Of a stretch of DNA of 64,000 bases, positions 33,156 to 41,263 are shown one piece after another. A model generated the notes under the pieces. It made no database searches, had not been told where the DNA came from, and saw nothing but the letters and a program-made list of their open reading frames with translations. Each line of letters begins with the position of its first letter. Positions within the stretch are counted from its first letter, which is position 1. Source of the stretch: Streptomyces sp. NBC_01471 (GTDB taxonomy: Bacteria > Actinomycetota > Actinomycetes > Streptomycetales > Streptomycetaceae); the NCBI RefSeq assembly GCF_041438865.1, contig NZ_CP109451.1, positions 186,001-250,000 on the forward strand. The letters are read 5' to 3'. The translations under genes were made by a program, and so were the position numbers.

Positions 33156-35105
33156 TCAGAAACGCTCCTCCGAACCTCCTGTCGGGGCGTAGGAGGGCGA
33201 CGCGCAGGCAGGTAGCGCCGAGCGCAGTAACCGTCCCTGGAGTGTCCGGTACCGCAGCATGGGAAGTTCCGGTTCCCGCTCGATGTGCTCCGCGTGGAAA
33301 TGCCCACCGAGCCTCTTGAGCGATTCGAGGAGGACATCGACCACCGCGCGGGCGAGCGGGGCACCGGGGCAGTAGTGTTCTCCCGCTCCGAAGCTGAAGG
33401 AGCGGGAGGCGCCCCGGTCCCGGATCTGCAGTGGGTCGGCGTAGTGCTTCGGATCCAGGTTCGCCGTGGCGAGGCACAGGTTGATCCTGTCGCCGCGGTC
33501 GAGGTGGTACGGGCCGACGTGGACCGGGACGCGCGCGTATCGGTTCGCGAACCGGAAGGGAGTGGCCAGCCGGAGCACCTCTTCTCTGAGCTGGGGTACC
33601 GGGGTACGCGTCAGCATGTCGCCGGTGACACGTTCCCCCACGACGCACAGGGCCGTGGCGGTCGGATCGTGAGCGCCGGTGACAACCTGTGTGAGCAGGG
33701 CGGTGGCAACCTCGGGTCCGAAGGCGGGGTCGTCCCACAGCTCCCCGACGCCCGCCACGAACGGTGTCCGCGGGGCCGTCCGCGCTGCGCGCAACCAGTC
33801 GCGCATCCCATCGACCGCCGTGATCGCGCGTTCGATCCGCGCCATGTCCAGGCGTGGCGTGGCCAGTTCGTCCATCACGGCGCGGCCCAGCCGAATGAGC
33901 ACGTCCGCGTCGGAGTGTCCTGTCAGAGCGGCGACGACCTCCCGGGCCAGCGGATTCGCCAACTCGGTCAGCCAGTCGACGGACCCCTCGCCCATGGCGG
34001 CGAGCCGGTCGTCGGCCACCGTGGCGCACGCGGTCAGCAGCGCCGGCGTCACGGCGGCGCGCAACAACCGCAGGGCCACCCGGCGAACCTGTGTGTGGTA
34101 GTCGGAGTCGGAGAACACGGGCCAGTGGGCGAAGAACTCCTTGAGCCTTCTCCGCTGGCTCCTGTCCACCTCCGGCAGCGAGTCGATCCGCTGGTCGGAA
34201 GAGCTCTGGGACCAGAACTCCCGGCTCGTCAGCACGTGCCGGACGTCGTCGGCCCGGAGCGCGTAGATGCCACCGTTCTCGGCCGACTCCTGGAACGGGC
34301 AGGCGGCCACCGCTTCAGCCAGGGCCGTAGCGGGATCCTGCGTACTGAAATCCCCGAATACGTCAAGCATCGGTCGCACCAGCTCGGCAGGAGCAGGAGC
34401 AGGAGCAGGCACAGGCACAGGCACAGGCACAGGAGAGGCGGAAGGTGTTCCGCTCGCCCCGCCGGCACGGGACCTGGTTCGGTTCGAGACATGGAACATC
34501 ATCGCCGTGCGGTCCCACGCGGGTTCTTCGTCGGCCATCTCGGTGATGCGACGCAGGACGTCTTCCTCGTCCAGGATCGCTCCGACCGCCTCCGCCACCG
34601 TCACGTGCTTGGCCGGCCGCCATACGACTTCTACGGGATCCCCTGCGGCGATCCGCCCCTCTTCGAGCACACGGAGGTAAACCCCGGGCCTGCGAGCACT
34701 GTTGAAGCGTTTGGCCCAGCCTTTCTCCTTCATCCAGCCTCCGAAAGTGCCGCAGGCCATACGCGGCGCCATGACCTGAAGGAGGACTTCGCCCACCCGC
34801 CACTTCTCGGCGAGTACAGAACCACTCGCGTCGAAGTGCGTGAGGTCGAGGTTTTCCCCGAATATCCCGTTCCGCAAAGGCCTCTGCAGGCGGCTCGACC
34901 ACCAGTCGAGATCTTCCCGCGCATAGGCGTAAACAGCCTGGAGTGCCCCGCCGTGAAAGTCTGCGGCCTGTTCGTCCCGGTGGAAGCCGAGTTTACCGAC
35001 TTGGACGCTTCCCTCGATGGGAACTTTCTTGATGGCCGACTTATGGCGCGAAGCGAACTCCGCAGGAACGATCGGACCCGTGTTAACCGAAATCACGTAA
35101 CCCAT
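33156..35105 (-). CDS. MOSC domain-cytochrome P450 fusion protein
   Basis: 649 residues. Residues 1-205 are a MOSC domain close in layout to E. coli YiiM: FHGGALQAVYAYAREDLDWW (HGG 51-53), FGENL (82-86) and MAPRMAC with the probable cofactor-liganding Cys118. A Pro/Val/Ala linker (about 224-240) leads to a bacterial P450 (about 245-649): I-helix TGAHDPT (476-482), ExxR at 509-512 and heme loop FGAGEHYC with Cys579. MOSC proteins use molybdenum cofactor or carry sulfur; YiiM and YcbX reduce N-hydroxylated bases. P450s oxidise. Having both in one chain suggests sequential N- or S-chemistry on one substrate, perhaps a base. ATG 35105 has no clear ribosome site. No ferredoxin gene is next to it. 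Confidence 0.92.
   Translation of the reverse strand: MGYVISVNTGPIVPAEFASRHKSAIKKVPIEGSVQVGKLGFHRDEQAADFHGGALQAVYAYAREDLDWWSSRLQRPLRNGIFGENLDLTHFDASGSVLAEKWRVGEVLLQVMAPRMACGTFGGWMKEKGWAKRFNSARRPGVYLRVLEEGRIAAGDPVEVVWRPAKHVTVAEAVGAILDEEDVLRRITEMADEEPAWDRTAMMFHVSNRTRSRAGGASGTPSASPVPVPVPVPAPAPAPAELVRPMLDVFGDFSTQDPATALAEAVAACPFQESAENGGIYALRADDVRHVLTSREFWSQSSSDQRIDSLPEVDRSQRRRLKEFFAHWPVFSDSDYHTQVRRVALRLLRAAVTPALLTACATVADDRLAAMGEGSVDWLTELANPLAREVVAALTGHSDADVLIRLGRAVMDELATPRLDMARIERAITAVDGMRDWLRAARTAPRTPFVAGVGELWDDPAFGPEVATALLTQVVTGAHDPTATALCVVGERVTGDMLTRTPVPQLREEVLRLATPFRFANRYARVPVHVGPYHLDRGDRINLCLATANLDPKHYADPLQIRDRGASRSFSFGAGEHYCPGAPLARAVVDVLLESLKRLGGHFHAEHIEREPELPMLRYRTLQGRLLRSALPACASPSYAPTGGSEERF
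34391..34432. repeat. hexanucleotide minisatellite encoding the MOSC-P450 linker
   Basis: Three GAGCAG units (34391-34408) are followed by four GCACAG units (34409-34432). Read on the minus strand they give alternating Pro-Val and Pro-Ala pairs, the hinge between the two enzymatic domains. Because the unit is six bases, slippage would change linker length without a frameshift. Confidence 0.9.
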
Positions 35106-35296
35106 AAGAAAAACGCTAGGCGCTGCTCGATGTCTCCGGCAATAGCTCCCCGAGCAATGTGTCAGGTGCCAGAGGAGTCGGATTCCGAAATGCGGTGCGC
35201 CCTACCGAGTTCCGTTCGGGACTATTCCCACCGACTTGCTGAAGGGGCCCCGGACGCTCGCCCACGGCGACGCCGCCGTCGACCCTCCCCCCTGCG

Positions 35297-35396
35297 CAGG
35301 GTTACGGCCGGGGATCGGCCCACCACCCTGCGGCTGCTGACCGAGCGGCACAACAACCTGGTCAACGAGCGGAGCCAACTCGCACCAGCGGCTTGA
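35297..35396 (+). pseudogene. IS110-family transposase remnant
   Basis: The plus-strand frame ending at 35396 reads TTLRLLTERHNNLVNERSQL, which resembles the conserved helical segment of IS110 transposases just before the central region. Nothing before or after is recognisable, so it is a short vestige. It lies in the 455-bp gap (35106-35560) between the methyltransferase and MOSC-P450 genes; otherwise I see nothing coding in that gap, which may hold the P450 promoter. Confidence 0.4.
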
Positions 35397-35560
35397 ACAA
35401 AAGAGGCGCTGATTCGCCGGATTGATTGCAGGCCGATGTGACGACGAGTGGCGGGGCCCGACCGGGCCCCGCCTCCCCTGACGAACCACGGGCCATGCGT
35501 GGCCTGCGCCGACAGACCCCACTCCGCCCGCTCGATGGCGACCGCCCGATGCCTCCGGGG

Positions 35561-36277
35561 CTACTGCCTCGCCCCGGCTCGCGCCATCACGAAGAACGCG
35601 GGGACGTTCACATGCCGCCCCTCCGCCGTGACCGTGCCTTGGTAGTCGATGGGCGCTGTGGAGACGATGTCGAAGCCGGCCGCAGCGAGTTCGCTCTGCA
35701 GAGCGCCGTCCTCCCGGGCGACGGGCAGCGGCGCCCGGTCGAAGACGAATCCGAACCTCTCCGCGGGAGCGCCCTCCCCCTTGAGCTGTCCCAGGATGAA
35801 GTCCCTGCTGGCCGGGGCCAGTTCATACAGGAAGATCCCGCCTGTGGCGCCGGCCAGGTGTGCCAGAGACGTCACCGCGAGCTTCAGTTCGTCCGGGGTG
35901 AACGCGTGGAGAACCGTACGGACGTAGAGACCGGCGTCACCGATCCTGTCGTGCAGGGCGGCGGCCTGTTCGGGTACGAGCAGATCCAGCTGTTCGTACT
36001 CGACGCCGGGAGCGCCGTGGTGTTTGCGCGCGCGCTCGACGGCGCTCGGGGCCACGTCCACGCCCACCACCCGGCCGAAGTGTGTGGCGAGGGCTGCGGT
36101 CTGCGCGCCGTCTCCACAGCCGACATCTATGACGGGCTTGGACGGATCGAGCACGCTGCCGAACAAGTGCACATGAGCATGGGCGACATACGTGGGGTCC
36201 ACGTCCCACGGAGATGCGCCGGAAGTGGTGGGAAGGTCGGTCCAAAAGCGATCCCACATAGCCTCGAAGCGGCTCAT
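35561..36277 (-). CDS. class I SAM-dependent methyltransferase
   Basis: 238 residues. The glycine-rich SAM motif I is VIDVGCGDG (about 48-56), followed by VVGVDVAPSAVERA (motif II) and a later LDLLVPEQ acidic loop. The N-terminus MWDRFWTDLP is similar in flavour to thiopurine/small-molecule methyltransferases. AGGAAGG precedes ATG 36277. It lies between the RdgB homologue and the MOSC-P450 gene, so N-, O- or S-methylation of a base or nucleoside is a reasonable guess. The 256-bp gap upstream (36278-36533) is partly AT-rich and may contain its promoter. Confidence 0.85.
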   Translation of the reverse strand: MSRFEAMWDRFWTDLPTTSGASPWDVDPTYVAHAHVHLFGSVLDPSKPVIDVGCGDGAQTAALATHFGRVVGVDVAPSAVERARKHHGAPGVEYEQLDLLVPEQAAALHDRIGDAGLYVRTVLHAFTPDELKLAVTSLAHLAGATGGIFLYELAPASRDFILGQLKGEGAPAERFGFVFDRAPLPVAREDGALQSELAAAGFDIVSTAPIDYQGTVTAEGRHVNVPAFFVMARAGARQ

Positions 36278-36533
36278 ATGCCCTTCCTCTCACTGGATGA
36301 TGCTGTTCCTGCCTTGATCCCTCGCGATTCAGGTGCACGCGGTGAGGAACGCGAATGCGTGGGTGGCCGGAATTACCTTGCAATCATTCACCCGAGCGGT
36401 CCGGGCGGTAAAGTGGAGGATAGGAAGTGTGTCAGGTCGTCCGGTCGAGTAAACAATTTAATTGAGATATCTCGCACGTTCCCGGGCCGGCCAGGTCGAT
36501 TGTCGCTGCCTCAGGGCCGCGCCGGGCCGCCTG

Positions 36534-37142
36534 TCACCCCACCAGCTCTCGAATCACCGGTACCAGCTTCCGGAATGCGGCGGCCCGGTGGTTGAAAAGA
36601 TGCTGGCGCTCCGGGGGCAGTTGCGCGTTGGTCAGAGTCTCGCCCTCGGGCTGGAAGGCCGGGTCGTAGCCGAATCCGCCCGTGCCTTCCGCGACCGTAC
36701 GCAGCACACCGGGAAGCTCTCCGCGGGTCACGTGCTCCGTACCGTCGGGAAGCGCGAGCGCGGCGGCACAGATGTAGCGGGCGGCGCGGTGAGGATGGTC
36801 AATGTCACTCAACTGCGCAAGGAGCAGGCGCAGGTTGGCCTCGTCGTCGCCGTGCCGGCCGGCCCAGCGGGCGGAGAAGATACCGGGCGCACCGTTGAGG
36901 ACATCGACACACAGACCCGAGTCGTCAGCGATGGCGGGGAGCCCGGTGGCCCGGGCGAGGGTGTGGGCCTTCAACAGTGCGTTCTCGGCGAACGTGACTC
37001 CGGTTTCCTTCACGTCCGGGATGTCGGGGTAGGCGTCGGCGCTGACCAGGTCGTAGGGGAGGGCCGCTTCGGCCAGGATCGTCTTGAGCTCTACGAGCTT
37101 TCCCGGGTTCCGGGTGGCCAGGATCAAAGTGGTCGTGTTCAT
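36534..37142 (-). CDS. rdgB: RdgB/HAM1 non-canonical purine NTP pyrophosphatase
   Basis: 202 residues, the family's usual length. Conserved motifs are all present: TRNPGKLVEL (9-18), ADDSGLCVDVLNGAPG (67-82), EGTGGFGYDP near 152, with NHRAAAF in place of the usual SHRxKA. The enzyme hydrolyses ITP, XTP and their deoxy forms to NMP plus pyrophosphate, keeping modified purines out of nucleic acids. A housekeeping copy is normally next to RNase PH, which is absent here, so this may be a second, pathway-linked copy. It follows the IS701-like gene by 98 bp. Confidence 0.93.
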   Translation of the reverse strand: MNTTTLILATRNPGKLVELKTILAEAALPYDLVSADAYPDIPDVKETGVTFAENALLKAHTLARATGLPAIADDSGLCVDVLNGAPGIFSARWAGRHGDDEANLRLLLAQLSDIDHPHRAARYICAAALALPDGTEHVTRGELPGVLRTVAEGTGGFGYDPAFQPEGETLTNAQLPPERQHLFNHRAAAFRKLVPVIRELVG

Positions 37143-37240
37143 ATCTCACGTATCCAGTTCCGTAGGCAGAGTTGAGACATCGGTGGTGGCCGGGACGGCT
37201 CGGTTCGACCGTGATCCCTGCCAGGGCCGTACGCGGCCGG

Positions 37241-38521
37241 TCACAGCCGAAGGCAGGACCGGGCCGCACGGTGCGCCTTCCCGCCCCGCCGTGGAGCGGT
37301 GCCCGATCCCCGCACCAGCTCCGACGCGATGTACGCCGCGGACGCCAGAGTCACGTGGCGGTGCCACCCGGCGAGTGACCTCCCGCCGAAGTCGCGCAGT
37401 CCGACGGTCTCGGCGGCCCGCGAGGCATCCCGGTCGACCCGGTCGGCCAGACCCGCGTACTCCACGAGCCGCTGCAGCGGCGTCTCGGCCATGTCGGTCA
37501 GCCACAGCCGCTCGGGAGGCCGCTTCGGGTCGCACCATTCACCGATGAGGAGGTACCGCGCCCCTCCGCCCGGCTCGTTCGCCAGCCGGACAGGTACGGC
37601 GACCGCCAGGGAAAATGCCGTCGGCCGTGTGTCCCGGGGCGCGATTCGCCGCACAGGGCGACGGGCACTCCTCGCGGCTTCGAGGATGACGTGCGCGGGA
37701 AAGGAGCCATGCCCGTAGCCGGGCATGCCTCTGTCGGTCACGGCGAGGCGGGTGGAGAGTCCCGCCCGTACAAGAACGGGGGTGGCGTCTTCCCTGAACC
37801 GCGCCATGGTGGTGGGTGTCGCGGTTCCGGGCACGTTCAACACCACCGGCCGGCCTCTGGTCCAGGTGTCGCGGGGCGTGGTGAGGGCGGCGGTCACGGC
37901 ACAGCTTTCCGGTGTGTCCCCGCCCTCGCTGCCGAGCTGGGCGGGCGGCTGCCCGTCGCGGTCCCCTGCCGCCCGCGACGGTGAACCGCTTTCGAGGAAC
38001 CCCCTGCCCGACAGGAAGAGCAACCAGTCGACCGGTGCGCTCAGCGCTGGGGACGCCGACCACACACCGTATGCCAGCTGTCCGTGGAAGGTCCGCCGCA
38101 GGAACGGGTCGAACATCTCGTCCACGCCCACGAACTGTTCTCCGGCCCTGGGAATCGGCATCGGGTGCACGACGAGCGCATGGCCCGGTGCGACCCTCTC
38201 CGCATAGGCGGCCAGCGCCGCCCTGGTGGGGCGCCAGTCCCAGGTCGAGTTGACGATGAAGTGGTGAAGGCTCTGAGCCGCCGCCGGATCTCCTGTCGAC
38301 GTGGCGACATTCCGGATCGACTTGCGGCCCTTCGTCGCCAGGAGACCGCGGAGGTACTGCCTGGCCTTGAGCTGTTGGTCCTTGCGCCGGAGGGACGAGA
38401 AGAGCTCGGCGCAGAAGTCTTCCAGGACGTCGGGAAGGCCGCCCCCGGAGCCGTGACCGGCGTCCGGGTGCACAGCGGTCCCCGCCGCCGCATGGCCGAC
38501 CCTCCGCGTAGGGTTCGTCAT
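37241..38521 (-). CDS. IS701-like DDE transposase homologue, probably domesticated or inactive
   Basis: 426 residues with the IS701/DDE_5 layout: N-terminal FCAELFSSLRRKDQQLKARQ, then RNVATSTGDPAAAQSLHHFI. Where active members have the first catalytic Asp (a D-E/D-T motif) this protein reads VVHPMPIPRAG; a later VTDRGMPGYG keeps the second Asp region. Its ATG (38521) overlaps the fabI stop as ATGA, and I see no terminal inverted repeats or target duplication. It is therefore built into the biosynthetic operon rather than inserted as an IS. Its role is unknown. Confidence 0.75.
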   Translation of the reverse strand: MTNPTRRVGHAAAGTAVHPDAGHGSGGGLPDVLEDFCAELFSSLRRKDQQLKARQYLRGLLATKGRKSIRNVATSTGDPAAAQSLHHFIVNSTWDWRPTRAALAAYAERVAPGHALVVHPMPIPRAGEQFVGVDEMFDPFLRRTFHGQLAYGVWSASPALSAPVDWLLFLSGRGFLESGSPSRAAGDRDGQPPAQLGSEGGDTPESCAVTAALTTPRDTWTRGRPVVLNVPGTATPTTMARFREDATPVLVRAGLSTRLAVTDRGMPGYGHGSFPAHVILEAARSARRPVRRIAPRDTRPTAFSLAVAVPVRLANEPGGGARYLLIGEWCDPKRPPERLWLTDMAETPLQRLVEYAGLADRVDRDASRAAETVGLRDFGGRSLAGWHRHVTLASAAYIASELVRGSGTAPRRGGKAHRAARSCLRL

Positions 38522-39297
38522 GCCCCGACCATGTGAGTCCCGCCGTCCACGTGGACGATCTCGCCGGTCGTCTTGGGGAACCAGTCCGACAGCAGAGCCA
38601 CCACGGCGCGGGCCGCGGGCTCGGGGTCCTCCAGATCCCAGCCGAGCGGGGCACGGACGGTACTGGCCTCGGCCAGTGCCTGGAATCCGGGGATGGACTT
38701 GGCGGCCGTGGATCTGATCGGCCCCGCGGCGACCAGATTGCAGCGGATGCCCCGGCCACCCAGTTCGCGGGCCAGGTAGCGGGACGTCGCCTCAAGGGCC
38801 GCCTTGCTGACACCCATCCAGTCGTAATAGGGCCAGGCCTGCTGAGCGTCGGAGTCCATGCCCACGACCGCCGCACCGCGCGGTTCGAGGAGCTTGATCA
38901 CGGCGACGGTCAACGCCTTGAGTGAGTACGCCGATACCTCCATCGATGTGGCGACTGAACTCCAGTCCGTATGCAGGAAGTTCCCTCCCAGGGCGTCCTG
39001 CGGGGCGAACGCGATGGAGTGCACGACGCCGTCGAGCGCCGTGTCGGGTCCGAGATGCTCGGCGACCCGGTCGGCCAGAGAATCCAGGTGCTCCTGGTTC
39101 TGCACGTCCAGGTCCACGATGGGGGCGGGGCCGGGAAGCCGCTTGGCTATCAACTCCACGAGGCTGCGCCGGCCATAGGCGGTCAGCACGACGTTGGCGC
39201 CCTCGCGTTGGGCGAGCCGCGCCACGTGGAAGGCGATGGACTTCTCGGTGAGCACACCCGTGACCAGGATGTTCTTTCCGCTGAGTATTCCGCCCAT
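38518..39297 (-). CDS. fabI: enoyl-[acyl-carrier-protein] reductase (FabI/InhA type)
   Basis: 259 residues. N-terminal KNILVTGVLTEKSIAFHVA is the FabI-specific nucleotide-binding start; the catalytic Tyr-x6-Lys is YDWMGVSK, followed by NLVAAGPIRS as in InhA. It reduces 2-enoyl-ACPs with NAD(P)H in fatty-acid synthesis. It starts four bases after the phzE-like stop and overlaps the next gene by ATGA, so it is made with the cluster. It may be the enoyl reductase of a reduced acyl chain, or an insensitive copy protecting against a FabI-directed product. I cannot distinguish these from sequence. Confidence 0.93.
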   Translation of the reverse strand: MGGILSGKNILVTGVLTEKSIAFHVARLAQREGANVVLTAYGRRSLVELIAKRLPGPAPIVDLDVQNQEHLDSLADRVAEHLGPDTALDGVVHSIAFAPQDALGGNFLHTDWSSVATSMEVSAYSLKALTVAVIKLLEPRGAAVVGMDSDAQQAWPYYDWMGVSKAALEATSRYLARELGGRGIRCNLVAAGPIRSTAAKSIPGFQALAEASTVRAPLGWDLEDPEPAARAVVALLSDWFPKTTGEIVHVDGGTHMVGA

Positions 39298-39301
39298 GCC
39301 G

Positions 39302-41263
39302 TCACACGTCCCTTGCAGACGCACCATCGGCGGCCGAGGCGGCCAACGGTGCTGTGTTGTCGGTTGAGTTCGGTCCAGCGGTCGGCGCGAGACCTGCGAG
39401 CAGTTCCCCGACGATGCGCGGGCCGTTCCGGGTGAGGACGGACTCCGCGTGGAACTGCACCGAGGCGAAGCGCGGGGCCCGCAGGGCGTGCACCTCGCCC
39501 GTGTCCCTGTCCCTGCTGACCTCGACGCATGACGCGTGGGGCGCCTCGATGACGTCGCGCGTGCTGTGCGCGGCGAACGTGTTGTAGAAGCCGACGTGCT
39601 CCTTGCGGCCGAAGAGGTCGATCTCGCGCTGCAGTCCCTGGTGAGGTACGTCCTTGCGGACGAGGTCGAGGCCGAGCAGGCGGCTGAGCACCTGATGACT
39701 CAGGCACACGGCGAGGAACGGCCTTCCCGCGTGCAGGAGTTCACGCATCGTCGCCTCCAGGTGGGCGACCTTCGGATCCGCCGACGCACACGGGTCGCCG
39801 GGGCCGGGTCCCATCACGACGAGGTCGTGGCCGTCGACGGAGTACGGCTCGTCGAAGCGGCGGACCGTCACCTCAAGACCCAGGCTCCGGAGCTGCGCCC
39901 TGATCATGGATGTGAAGGTGTCCTCGGCATCGATCACGAGGACGCGCAACCCGGTGAGCCCGTGCTCGGGTACGCCGGACTCCCGTCTGTCGGCCAGCCA
40001 GAACTCCGCCAGTGGGTCGTTGCGCCTGCGCAACGCCGCACGTACTTCGGGGTGGTCCCCGAACGCGGTGGGCGAGCGTTCCCGCAGCGCGAGGATGAGA
40101 CCGGCCGCCTTGGCCCGGGTCTCGGCCACTTCGGCGGCCGGCTGGGAATGGCGTACCAGCGTCGCTCCGACGCCGATGGCGAGCCGCCCCCTCCGGTCGA
40201 TGTCGGCGGTACGGATCATGATGGCGGAGTCCATCGTCCGTCCGCCGTGCTCGTCCCGGCCGATGAGCGCGGCGACACCGCTGTAGTAGCCACGACCGCC
40301 CGGCTCGTACTTGGCGATGACGCGGCAGGCGCTCTCCAGCGGGCTGCCGGTGACGGTGGGCGCGAACAGGGTTTCGCGCAGGATCTCCTGCGGCTCGCGC
40401 GGCGTCCGGCCCTCGATGTAGTACTCGGTGTGGGCGAGCCGGGACATTTCCCGCAGGTACGGGCCGTCGACCGCGACACCGTGGGAGCAGACCCGGCTCA
40501 TCATCTTGAGTTCCTCGTCGACCACCATGTACAGCTCGTCCGTCTCCTTGCGATCGGCAAGGAAGTCCAGGACGCCCGGCAGGGAGGGGCCGCTCTCCGG
40601 ATAGCGGTAGGTGCCGCTGATCGGATTCATCACCGCGGTCCCGCCGCGCAGGCTCACGTGCCGCTCGGGCGAGGCGCCGACGAAGGTCCGCTCGCCCGTA
40701 TGGATCAGGAAGGTCCAGTACGCGGCCGACTCACGCTCCAGCAGTCGCCTGAACAACGTCAGTGCGCTGTGGGCGCCGTAGTCCGTGATCTCGGCGACGA
40801 AGGACCGTTTGATGACGAAGTTCGCGCCGAGACCGGTACCGATCTCGTCCGCGACCACACGTGCCACGATGTCCTCGTAGGCGTCGTCGGGAACGTCGAA
40901 ATGCCCCTCGGACAGTTGGATGCCACCGTCCGGCACCCGCCGCAGGACGTCGGCGAGCGGCACCCTGGATTGTTCACGCACCGTCAGCGCGAGAAGCGGC
41001 GCGCCGTCGTCGGCACAGTGGTAGCCACGCTCGGTGATCTGCCGGAAGGGCACGACGGCCAGCACCTCATGGTGCCGGCCGGGCCTGTGTGCGGCGCGCG
41101 AGAGGGGCAGCGCGTCGAGGGAGACGCACTCGGACACCTCGCCGAGGAGCACGTCGACCACGCCCGCTTCACTCGCCGCGGGGCGGTGCAGCAGGGCGTA
41201 GGCCGCGGGTTCTGACGACAGGACGCGGTGGAGGAGGTCGGCCTGCTGCTGCGCCCCGGTCAT
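39302..41263 (-). CDS. phzE: PhzE-like 2-amino-2-deoxyisochorismate synthase
   Basis: 653 residues, one chain with two parts. Residues ~1-420 are the chorismate-binding (anthranilate synthase component I-like) domain (MNPISGTYRY, ETDELYMVVDEELKMMSRVC, FAPTVTGSPL). Residues ~450-635 are a class I glutamine amidotransferase with AVCLSHQV (Cys) and VQFHAES (His-Glu). This single-chain order is that of PhzE, which makes 2-amino-2-deoxyisochorismate (ADIC) from chorismate and glutamine. Its ATG overlaps the stop of the phzD-like gene (ATGA). Anthranilate synthase activity is an alternative, but the PhzD neighbour argues for ADIC. Confidence 0.93.
   Translation of the reverse strand: MTGAQQQADLLHRVLSSEPAAYALLHRPAASEAGVVDVLLGEVSECVSLDALPLSRAAHRPGRHHEVLAVVPFRQITERGYHCADDGAPLLALTVREQSRVPLADVLRRVPDGGIQLSEGHFDVPDDAYEDIVARVVADEIGTGLGANFVIKRSFVAEITDYGAHSALTLFRRLLERESAAYWTFLIHTGERTFVGASPERHVSLRGGTAVMNPISGTYRYPESGPSLPGVLDFLADRKETDELYMVVDEELKMMSRVCSHGVAVDGPYLREMSRLAHTEYYIEGRTPREPQEILRETLFAPTVTGSPLESACRVIAKYEPGGRGYYSGVAALIGRDEHGGRTMDSAIMIRTADIDRRGRLAIGVGATLVRHSQPAAEVAETRAKAAGLILALRERSPTAFGDHPEVRAALRRRNDPLAEFWLADRRESGVPEHGLTGLRVLVIDAEDTFTSMIRAQLRSLGLEVTVRRFDEPYSVDGHDLVVMGPGPGDPCASADPKVAHLEATMRELLHAGRPFLAVCLSHQVLSRLLGLDLVRKDVPHQGLQREIDLFGRKEHVGFYNTFAAHSTRDVIEAPHASCVEVSRDRDTGEVHALRAPRFASVQFHAESVLTRNGPRIVGELLAGLAPTAGPNSTDNTAPLAASAADGASARDV

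Noticed and set aside
35202..35522. 106-codon minus-strand frame upstream of MOSC-P450
   Set aside because: It has no domain or plausible ribosome site, and the opposite strand shows the IS110 trace.
31303..37142. Cytokinin (fas-type) operon
   Set aside because: A P450 and a methyltransferase are present, but there is no isopentenyl transferase, LOG phosphoribohydrolase or cytokinin oxidase.
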